This document shows, piece after piece, positions 34,611 to 45,100 of a DNA stretch of 64,000 nt. Every line of letters begins with the position of its first letter. Within the stretch, counting starts at the first letter, position 1. A program made the position numbers and the translations under genes. The DNA is from Symsagittifera roscoffensis (taxonomy: Eukaryota; Xenacoelomorpha; Acoela; Convolutidae): NCBI RefSeq assembly GCF_963678635.1, contig NC_087064.1, forward strand, positions 53,460,684 through 53,524,683, read 5' to 3'. Under the pieces are notes generated by a model. It was not told where the DNA came from. It worked only from the letters and a program-made list of their open reading frames with translations, and did not search any database.

Positions 34611-35585
34611 CTATAAAGACAACCCCTCGACCTGTTTGACAATTTCATTGCCTTTGACGGGGGTTATAACAGGCTTGTGAGACAACCTTGTTGGGTTATT
34701 TTTTCTCGAGATATACTTCTTGATTTGCAGCTGCACACCAAGAGGCAGTCCCATCTTAATCAAGAGTTCCTCGACTTCTTCTGAGTCCAAACTGAATAAA
34801 ATGCTATCATGAATCATTGAGTGTTTGAATCCAGGAAGAAACTCTTCTAACTTCAGAAAATTCAACATTTTGGTAACTTCGTCGAAAGCTTGGCTGTCTA
34901 GTCTTTTAAAAGTCGACAGATAAAGTTGATGAGGAGTCACTTCGATATTTTTAGCTTTTCCGCTTTTCTTTTTCACTGAAAGCATAAACGCTATGACTTC
35001 ATTCAAATGATTAGGCGAGACTAAATCACTCAGCAAAGCAATGAATAGTCTTTTCCTTTCTGTCGGCAAAGTTGTCATAATTTTTTTCAAAGCCACGACG
35101 TTGTCTTTGTACAATGCTTCAATATATGGCTGAGCTTTGTCCTTATCAACTGACCGAATCGCAAATGTGAACAATTTTTCCACATCCGGAGAAATTTTTG
35201 AATTTGATTGCTTGGTCATCTTGGCCAGAATTCTTGCAGAGCTTTCACAAGACGATAGATGATTCAAAACGGCTGTTAAATTTTCAGAATTTTCACTGAT
35301 GAGATCGTAATTATCTAATATGAAATTCAGGATATCGTACAAGATCTGAGACCTGGATTTCCGCTTTTCAAGAGGTAGAGATTCGTTCAATGCAAAAAGT
35401 CTCTCAATAAAGACAGCATTGATTTGTTCTGGGATTAAAAAATCCAAAGTTCTCTCACATGGATGTACCTTGTCCGGTGTCGATAGGATTACGCTTTCTG
35501 TAATGATATCACTAGCGGATTCAATCGGAATAAAGTCACCTTCTTGAACACTGCCAACAACATCCAAGTTCATTCCTATGCTCAT
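34611..35585 (-). CDS. Intronless SAM-domain protein, function unknown
   Basis: 324 residues in one exon. Residues about 240-295 form a sterile alpha motif (SAM) domain: MLNFLKLEEFLPGF, then SILFSLDSEEVEELLIKMGL and GVQLQIKKYIS match the five-helix pattern, including the final helix. SAM domains bind other SAM domains or RNA. The first 235 residues are helical with Leu/Ile periodicity, perhaps short HEAT-like repeats, and no catalytic motif. No signal peptide or membrane segment is seen. CTCTTTTTCAG lies five bases before the ATG, so the exon start is probably a splice acceptor, either of a 5' UTR intron or of a trans-spliced leader. I do not recognise an ortholog. Confidence 0.75.
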   Translation of the reverse strand: MSIGMNLDVVGSVQEGDFIPIESASDIITESVILSTPDKVHPCERTLDFLIPEQINAVFIERLFALNESLPLEKRKSRSQILYDILNFILDNYDLISENSENLTAVLNHLSSCESSARILAKMTKQSNSKISPDVEKLFTFAIRSVDKDKAQPYIEALYKDNVVALKKIMTTLPTERKRLFIALLSDLVSPNHLNEVIAFMLSVKKKSGKAKNIEVTPHQLYLSTFKRLDSQAFDEVTKMLNFLKLEEFLPGFKHSMIHDSILFSLDSEEVEELLIKMGLPLGVQLQIKKYISRKNNPTRLSHKPVITPVKGNEIVKQVEGLSL

Positions 35586-36670
35586 TTCGCCTGAAAAAGA
35601 GCAATGATTGTTGCTTCACGAAATAAATGACACGCAACTTCATTATTTTTGACTGTAATTATTGCTCCGATCCACCAGAAACTATGTCCAAGGAATTGGC
35701 CTTTTAGTCCCATTCCGCTTTTAAAAGTGAATTTAAACACAGAGGCGGAGCTGATCTTCGCATCACTTACGATACAAAATTCCATACAATGAGATAAATT
35801 TTTGCAATTATTTGTGAAAGAAATAAATCATTTTTTAAATCTTAAAGTTGCGCGATCAGATAAAATCCTAATATATATACATTAAAACATAGCCAAAAGA
35901 CAGTTGGAAAAGAGTGAATGAACGCTTAAAAAAACAAAAACAATTGCCTTGTTTTTTTGAAACATCAGCTTCCGATTTTCAAAGAAAATATGAGGCCTAA
36001 AAGCTCTATGTGTTTCAAGAGCAATTTATAATTGCCATTTTTCGATGAAAAATTAACCCAATTTGAGAAAACTGGATCATTAGAAACACTTTTTACTCCC
36101 CTGGGAAATCTAAACATTATATTCCACTTTCGAAACTAGAATTCGATCACGTTTTTTTGCGACATTTCAGCTTTCATTATTGGAGAGTGCATTTTGCCTA
36201 CTTTCTAGCAAATAAATTTGAATTCAAATCAAAAATTGGACATATGACTAAGGCCACTCACATGCGCAAGTACGAATGCACTTCTTTTGTTATTAGAGCA
36301 TTTTAAGACTTTTCCTGAGAAAAAAACGAACAAAAAAGGCATTATTCTGACCAAGAGGAAAAATTTTACAGAAAAATAACTTAGTTAAAAAAATAATAAA
36401 TTATCAATTGTCAAGTCAAAAGCAAAAACTATTCAATTGTCAATTCGAAAGCAAATTGACAAGTCATAAAAAACCGTGCGCGTCAACTATGCCGACAACA
36501 AATAAGCTGACAACCGATAAACCGAAAACTAAGCGTTAAATTTTTGTCTTGCAAAAGACCAGTTCGTATCCGGATTCGAACTCTAAACCATTATCTTGCC
36601 TACATGTACATGACTCCTACGACAAAGCTGCAGAACCAGAAACTTCACCAGAAAAAAAAACAGACCATAT
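35586..36670. repeat. Repeats between the SAM gene and the LINE
   Basis: It contains a palindromic GCGGAG/CTTCGC copy (35735-35778), a copy of the AACATAGCC family (35886-36200), GCCGACAACAAATAAGCTGA body words near 36495, and a minus-strand tRNA-like head (36560-36625, B box GTTCGAATCCGG). No gene is seen. Confidence 0.6.
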
Positions 36671-36679
36671 AACAGTGTT

Positions 36680-38740
36680 ATCAGATACATTCGAGCTACC
36701 GATGTCGTTGAGTAGACGGCAGTGATCAACAGTATCGAAGGCTGCAGTCAAGTCTAGGGCGACCATTGGTGTCTTTGATATCGTTTTGCTTTGTTCAGAC
36801 CAGCTTTGATGTAGAATGATATTCAGTTAAGGGCAGTACTAGTTGATCTTTTTCAAAGGCCGTGCTGATGTTCACGAAAATCTGTTCAAATTAAAATCAG
36901 GTAGGGTAAGCAGTTTTCTGGTATGATTACATTACTCAGTGAGATTCTTTTTTAGCTTACTCAAAAATTAGATTGCTTTGCCATTGTAATGTAGATGAAT
37001 TCGTGCTTGATGGCTTGTTTTCCAACGAAATGTAGATATATTGGTGCTATGTTGTCTGATCCGAGCGCTTTGCTTTTCTTACAAGTTTAATTCATCTTCC
37101 AGCATTTTCATGGAAACGTTAACTTTTAAATTTTAGTTCCTTTATCTTGAGTATAACTGCTCTTCTTTATTTTTGTTTGGGCGCGGATTGAAGTGTTGAT
37201 TGAAACTGTTTAAAAAAATTCGGATGTTGTGAATTGGTTCAACATCAAAAAGTATGGGCGTGTTTCTTTATGTTTTGGCATTGGTGTTCGATAGTCCTCT
37301 GACTGTAGACCAGATTTTACTTGTTGCCCCTCGATGGTCAACATTTTTGAGAAACTCAATCCATTTAGACTTTTTGATATTTTCGACTTGTTTATAAATT
37401 TTCCGGTTAAGTTCACTTACTTTGGGAGCTCCAGGGTGCTGTTGTTGGAGTTTTTCCTTTTCTTATGAAAGTTTGAGAGTTTCGGTTGGAAAGTTGGGCT
37501 TTACTTCTTAAATGCATCCTTGAGGTATTTGTCTAGATGCCGCGTGGCAGACAATTTTCCGGAAAACTTTCCAGCCTTCGATGGCTGATTTGGGCAGTGG
37601 TAGTTTTGGAAAGGCTTTTTCGCTCTCATTTTGAATATGTTTCCTTTCCAGTTTGCTTTCTTAAAATTAATGTTTTTGTATGTTTATCAGTTTGAATTTC
37701 ACAGTTGATTTCCGAGGTGATGGCAGAATTATCAGACTCAATTATGTTGTTACAGTACCAATATGTGGAAAATGCAAAATTTGATGTTGCTAAGCTAATG
37801 TCAGGTGAGCTAACGGTGTCATTCGTTTTCCTGGTGGGTATGTGCTCGTCGAGTACAACGAAGTCGGACGAAACAATTTCTTCTTCAAACTTCAAGCCGC
37901 GCGAGTCGGTTTATAGTTCGAAGAACCACAGAGCATTATGTGCATTGGCATCACCTAATAGTTGTTTTGCATGTGTTCGCTAGTCGATTTTGAAGTGCCA
38001 CAGTGTATCCAGGACAGTGTATTATATTATCTAACTTAGGTCTTAAGCAGGTTGCATTGAGTTGTACGACTTTAAGTTGATGCTCAATTTGTGGTGGGGA
38101 TGGCTTGTTGTTTGTTAAGGGTGTCACTGGGGTTAAATTTACAGTAGTCACATTGCCCATAGTAAAAACTGCGTGACCATTGGTTTATATATTTGAGGGT
38201 GGAGCATTTTAGGTAAATCCAGCCTCCGAAGCGGCAACATACACTATATTGATTGACTAAAATTATGGTGTGACAGATGCTACCGCTAGGGCCTGGGTTA
38301 GGTTCTATCCGCTGCGGAATAGTAGTGTGAGAACTAGAAGTCCAGCCATTAGCAAGAACATGAGCAGGTAGGCTGGTTTTGGCTGCTCGTTTAACAAAAC
38401 CATTTGTAACAAAACTCGTTCTCTTTGTTCTCTCGTTTTCTCTCATGTTCCTGTTTCTCTTTCGTCTCTCGCTTTCCTTTTCCCCTTCTCTCTCCCTTTC
38501 GCTCTCTCGCAAAACTCTGTCTCCTTTTCTGCCTTTGGTTCTTGACACTAGACCAGTGTAGTGTGAATAGAATTTGGGCACCTCTGAGTTGGGGGTGCGT
38601 GGTCTAGCCGCGTTGAGGCATCCATTCTTTAAAAAATTGATATCACATGAAGAAGTCGCTTTTCTAGACAATTGCGATAACTTCTTGCCCGTATTTTGAA
38701 AATTAAAAAAAAGCTGAACAATCCAGAGACTGAGTTGCAC
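36680..38740 (-). mobile_element. Degraded APE-type non-LTR retrotransposon (CR1/L2/Jockey-like)
   Basis: Three parts lie in the right order on the minus strand. At 38740-38084 is an N-terminal segment with RIEPNPGP, a 2A-like motif, then a Cys-rich finger. At about 37985-37626 is the endonuclease end: GDANAHNALW, DSRG, FVVLDE and SSPDISLAT match the GDFNAH, DSRG and SSPDL landmarks of AP endonucleases. At about 36760-36690 is RT motif A, VALDLTAAFDTVDH. Several stops and frameshifts break it, and RT motifs B to E are missing or unreadable. A purine-rich coding stretch (RERE, ERRKRN) covers 38560-38420. It is inactive. Confidence 0.8.
38285..38311 (-). other. 2A-like peptide coding motif in the LINE
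   Basis: The minus strand reads R-I-E-P-N-P-G-P-S. The core NPGP with E three positions earlier is the 2A ribosome-skipping signature; the usual D before the hydrophobic residue is R here, which may weaken it. 2A-like motifs near the start of LINE proteins are known in several invertebrates. Confidence 0.6.
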
Positions 38741-39162
38741 AAAAAGGTCTGTCCAGAACTCGAGCTAAGTATATTTCGGACAAATCATTCACATACCTTC
38801 TACGCCGGCAAACTCTGCGCTACCTGCTTAGCAAACTGCTACTATCTTTTCCCTAATTTTAGAATGGATTTAAAACAACACACAAAAAATTTATTGAGGT
38901 TGAAACTATTGCACCAAAGTGATCGTGAAATTAGTCCCGCACCTGGGATGGCTTAGTTAATAATAGTGACATCAAAATCATCAAAACCAGGTGTAACTAA
39001 TTTTTTTTAAAATAATAAAAACGTATGTACAAATTTCTTGGTTATAATTGCAATCAATTACAGCACGTTATGTATAGCATCATATAATTGATTTTGTGTA
39101 AATACATACAATTAATATATATAATCTCGTTCTCTCAGGAAGACATCTTAGATAACAGTGGT
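38741..39162. other. Spacer downstream of phosphoserine phosphatase
   Basis: AT-rich, presumed 3' UTR and downstream sequence of the phosphatase gene. No other feature is recognised. Confidence 0.5.
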
Positions 39163-42100
39163 TTAAAACCTAATTTGTGAGGTAGTATTATTGTGATTTA
39201 TGCTCGAGCTCTTCACTTTTTTTGGTCCGTTCTCTACGTCTTCAATAATTTCGCTCTTCTCTCCCTTCAACAGTTCGATTAATTCCTCAAAACTGTACAC
39301 GTAGAAACTGCAAAGTTTCTTCACAGATTCCCTAGTTACGTTCCCACCAAAACCAATGAATGCGTCCTAAAAGAAAAAATTTTTCAATAAGATGAGCTTA
39401 ACTTCGATTACCCAGCAAAAGCATATCATCTGTTCAACTGCTTGCAAAATAGCCCTTTCTTAAGAACTGAAAGCTATTTTTTCGAAATTTACTGGGTTTT
39501 TATATCATCTTATTTCATAATAAACACAGAAAAAATCTTGAGCAATTAATTCTTACCGCAGGCGGACACGCCTCTGCATCTGTGGCTCCATCTCCGACCA
39601 TGATGACATGTCTATAAATCTTCCTCTGTTTTAAAGCCTCAATGGCCTTTCCTTTTCCTCCTGCCTGGGATGTAGGCTGCTCTTCGTCAAATCCTATATA
39701 CTGTCCCTTTTCGTCAAACAGTAGCCTGTTCGCAAACACGTTCTCTTCGGGAATGCTCAACAACCTTGCGACAGGAAATATCAGCTGGTCAAAGCCTCCT
39801 GAGATTAGATAAATGTCAACTTGCATTGAGTTCAGAACTTCAACGAGGCGCCTAAAAGGAATAAAAACCTTCGACATGGTTTCAGGTTCGGTGTATAATT
39901 TTATAAACAACTAAGCCCGAGGACCATAGATAATGAAACAGATTTGCGCAAAAACTGAGGCGTGACACCTTCAGTCAATTTAAAGTTCCTATGCTAGACT
40001 TTCTTGTCAAGATGATTTTATTCAACAGAAGTCAAATCTTTTTACAATAATCAATTCGTCACCACAAACCTAACTCCATCAGTGAGTGAAAGTTGTTCTG
40101 ATTCTGCGAACGTCTTTAACTAAAACAAATAAGGCAATTGATTTTTTTTAGAGGAAACAGCCAACAGATAGTTGCAGAAGTGTCTATGAACGCAAACTAA
40201 TTCAAGACCAAGTTTATGTAAATTTTACTTATTTTTACTTATTTAACAATAATAAATAAACAAGGATAGCCGGTTATTGTGCAAGTAGCACAGAAAGTTC
40301 CGATCAAAGTCTTTAAATAACTACAAGAAATTTTTTTGATATGAAAAAAAAATTTAGGCATATTCGACAATAAAAGTAATATAGGCAAACAAGACAAAAG
40401 TTTTCAAAGAAAAACAAAAAAAAACATAAAAAATCCAAAGAAATAATTCAAACTTTTCTCAATTTTTATTGCATAATTTTTAATGAACTTTTGATTCCCA
40501 AAACGGCATTGAAAATCTCCAAAAACTAATTTAACTCGAGTAAAATAATCAAAATAAGCTATTGTAAACGGCCTAAGCTGAGCATAAAAAGCGTGCTCAC
40601 TCGCATTACTTGCTCGAAATAAGACGAAAATTCAATCAGGTTTTTCTCAATACTGGAAAAAAATTCATATTTCCTAAATTTCGCTAGAATCGTGACTGGA
40701 AACACTTTAATATGATATATCACTCAACTCTCTGCGATGATTATTCGTGGTACCTGATTTTGAGTCCAGAACAAAAAAAAAGAAAACAAAGCTAAAACAC
40801 TCGAATACAAAGTTTTTGAAATGGTCGGAACAACAATTATAAACGATTAGCACCAATAATGAAATATTTAAAATTATTACATGAAAGCTTACCATAGGTT
40901 GTCACAGTGTATTTGTCCTTGTAAAATAATTTTTGAAAACATCTTATTATTTACTTTAATTTCTATAGGTCAAAATATTATCTGATGATAATGCTGCCAT
41001 GAATGTTAATCCATATTGCAACTGGTCTTTGAAAAAAATCGACATAATTTTCATAATATCTTTTGATAACGAATGACTTTTTGTTTTTAGGCTTGATTCA
41101 ATTTGTTTCTAAAAGTGACACTATTTTCTAATCAAGAATCTAGAGATTTTATTTGATTTTTAAATGGGACGTTGAACCGTATCTTGAATAATCGCAACAT
41201 TTATATATTGCCGAACTAAATATGCTTTTCGGAAGAAATTGCGAAACTTAAAAAAATTGCACTCAGGAGAACTGCTGGGCAATTTAGATGACTACTGACA
41301 AGTGCAGTCACAAGTAATTTTCTGGTTTTAATTAGTTTTGACTTTTTGATTAATTGTAATGATTTTATTCTAAAAGCCATTTTCTAAATATCTTATATTT
41401 CTGCTCGTAATGTTAAGAGTTGACCGAGAACTACTAATATATTTAACTTCTGTTTTATCTTCTTTAGTGTTCATCTTTTAAAAATCTTCTTTGAATTTTT
41501 TCGACTGAAGATAAGTTCTGTTTTTTCAGCATTCACTTTAAAGGAATGTGATTCGATGTATTGTGATAACATTTCTAGCTCTAATCCAAATCCTGAAGTG
41601 ACAAATTTAGAAATTGGTGTTCACAGAAGAGGACCATGTCGCAGGTTTATTGCACAGGAATCAGGTATTTGTTTAATTAGTCTATTAATGTAACAAAAAT
41701 TTAAAAAATTAGGGATCCTAAAAAGCGGGACTGATGAAGAGAAATCCTATCTAATTCAACACTGCTGACATTTTTTCTGTTGACGTTTCCTGATTTAAAA
41801 AACTATTATTGTAATTGCACTTTCGGAGATTTCTATCCTAAATTTCTATCCTTTGTTGTGAGAATCTGTGATAAAAAAAATTCAATGCTTCGAAAAAATC
41901 TAATGAAGAGCAGGCAAAATATCTGTTACGAACAATTGCTTTTCAAAAATGTTCTGTGCAATATCAAAAGCGTTGATTGTTAAAAGGAGGTTCTGAATCC
42001 GAATGCTTATTGCTTAGATTGTTAGATATTAGATACACATTATTTGTCGTTTAGGTGTTGTTCGAAAACTTTGCCCCAGTCATGAAACTGTTCGGTAGTT

Positions 42101-45100
42101 CTCTGAATCGTCTCTTTTATCAATTGGTGGACCAACTGCGTAGTTGAAAAACTCTTAAGTATTACTTTAATCAGGTTTTTATTCAGAAGGAATGTTAGAC
42201 ACGTGTAACTTTCATTGCATCTATCTTTCCGAGACCATGCTGGAATGTCAGAACCCGTGGGTTTTCGGAATCAGGATTCAGCAAATCTTTTTTACACTCA
42301 ACGCCAAAGAAAAACCTGAATGTAAAAATTGTTATTGCTCTTTAAAAACCTCATATCTTTTTTGACAAATACTCAACCTAGTGTTGAACATTTATGATGA
42401 TTGCCATTTATAGTCAATTGTTATTGCTTCTCCGCAAGCAATTTTTCGAAAGGCAAATGCATTTGGGCAACTTTCTGGCGACATTGATGAAATTTAAATT
42501 TTAGCGTTGTCTTTTTTATAGAGAAAAGCTGTGAACTGTTCTGGTCATACTCCACACTTAATCTAGGTTTAACGTTTCATAAAAACAAGATTAAGACGTG
42601 AAGTTCTTGATTGCATTGACAAAACGAAAAAGAAAAACGTACATCTGTTTTAAGAAAAATTAATAATTAATTGGATTTATCAAAAGCCGTGTGCTTTATG
42701 GGTACTTCAACACGTAAATTGAGTTCAGTTAAAAATAAAGTGGCTAATTCGTCCGTTTTAATTGACGTTATGATTATGATTGACCTTTTAGATTGGTCTC
42801 TTATGCTATAACCAGTCATTATGTAGTATATTTCAGTTTTTAGATGTGTTGGTGTAGTTCTACAGGTTTGTTCAAGATAATATAGGATTAAATTTGTATA
42901 GAGAGACAATTTCTCATCTGAGTTCGAATTATAATTTTTTAAATTGACCAGATTAGAAAAGTATGATTGAGCATAGTCAAAGGTGTTATCCGATTTTTCG
43001 ATGAACTCAACTTTACTCCTTTAATTGGATTTTGTGAGAAGGGTTGTTCTTCCATTCTCATTCGATTAATGTTTTAATTCAACCTGGATGCTTTCATAAA
43101 TTTTGTAGCGTATTTAGGACCTGACGAATCTTTGCGTTCGTGTTTTTGGTACAAATGGCATGACATTTCATTTTAGTTCTACTATTGAGTACTTTGATAA
43201 AATGCATTTGCAATATATTGAGTACTTTCCTTTATTTTTCGTCTTTGACTCGTTAAACCAGGTTTCTTATTAATCAAAAAGAAACTGTTTTTTTTTTTAA
43301 ATAATAACTAGAGGTCTGATCGTTTTCGGTGCAAGCTCTTTGTTTAGATACAGAACCTTGATGCTGACACTGTAATTCTCCAATTTTTTTGGGATGTTTC
43401 ATGCTTTCTAAAAACCCGGGTTTGAATAAAAGTCTCCAGCGACAATCTGTTATTTTTTTCAAAAAAATTATAAACATCATAATACTAAAACATAAAGAAT
43501 TTATTAACACACACGCCAAGCAGAGCTTCGCACTACTTGGGATACAACGCCAACAAGAAAACATACATCGAAAATAAATAAACACTGTTGAAAAATAACA
43601 AGGTGAAAAGCCAATTAAAAGACAAGTAGGGTCTCAATTGAAGACAACAGGTCCTTTTTTGATATTGAATGAATTGGTTATACAGATGCGGGACGAAACG
43701 CGTAATTTCAAAAATTGGACTATGTCAAAAAACGTTGTTTCTCCCATAAAATAAGCGAGAGCAATTTTATGAGGGATTGAAATTTTCCCAAAAACATAAC
43801 ATTTCTCTTTTTTAAAAAGTAATCGCTGTTTCCACAGGAAGTTTTTAATAAAAATCAATAAGTTTACGATTAGGACCATTTATCGACGATGGAAAGTTAT
43901 CAAATAGGAATTCTTGGTAAACAAGGCGAGCAAAACATTTGCAATTTGAATAAGCAACGAAACAAAACTTACGAAGCAGAAAAAACGCCGAACAGTCTTC
44001 GAGCAGACAAAAGCTGAGCCAGAAAATGACTTCAAAAACTTCAAATTTCCTAAAACTACAATGAAAATAATTTGGAAGTATTATTATACTTGCTGAAAAT
44101 GCAAGACAAATCCGTGATGTCGCAGATGAGCGAAAGTCCGACAAATCAATTTTTACCGGAAAAATTTAAATTGCATACAAATTTAAATTTACATTCTGGA
44201 AAAATCCCTGACTTAAGAGGGCAAAGGCGACTAGATTATCTTTAGGCCAAGTTCGAAAGAAACTGGAAGCTGCTGAAGTTCAATAAAAAGGCAAATTAAA
44301 AACTTTTGGGAAAAGCCTAGTTCCCGATTAACAGACACTTTGCTTCCGCAAGTCTAATAATTGTAACAGACGCGCATGATAGTCGAAAGCTGCTATCTAA
44401 AAATGCGCAAGGTTCTCACTGCATAAAACATTTTAGGATAAACTTTGATTTTCTATGGAAAATTGTTATCATTTCTTATTAAAACAATTGTAAGCACAGA
44501 GGCGAAGCAGAGCTTCGCACCACTTGCGAACAAACATCAACATACCTAAGAAGTCGAAAAAAGGGAAAAGCAGTTCACAGCTTAAATTTTCCTATGTCTC
44601 GATAGAAGTTCATTCGACGCTAACATGCCAAAAATTTCAAAAATGAATAAGCAACGGAACAAAACTTACGAAAAGGAAATAAATCAGGAAATCTTTGAGC
44701 AGACATAAGTTAAGCAGAAAAAAAGATTTCATAAGAAATCATTAGTTTTAAGTCCCACATGAGACTAGGAAAAGCAACAATTGCACTTCCACTTCCAACT
44801 ACAGAAGAAGTTGCCTACATCAAAAGAAAAGAAAAATCAGTGATGTGGCAACTGAGCCGACAATCTGTTGAGCACCTGTTGAGCCGAAAAACAAACGTTT
44901 CGAGTCCAACTCCTTGAGTCTACAAAGCACTTGCACCGAAACTTGCTTGCAGGAGAAACAAAATGTGCTGTGTCAACTAGGGCGACAAAATTTAAGCAGA
45001 ATAACGGAAGTGTAGCAACTCAAATTTTACCGAACTTTTTTCTATTGCTTATATACTGAAAAAAAAGGTCCGGCCGAAAGTCGAACCCCAAAGCTTAAGG

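Noticed and set aside
35582-35785. Upstream minus-strand frame overlapping the SAM gene start by four bases
   Set aside because: It runs through the palindromic interspersed repeat and has no protein-like character.
38379-38607. Plus-strand frames rich in Phe, Ser and Leu
   Set aside because: They are the antisense of the purine-rich LINE coding stretch.
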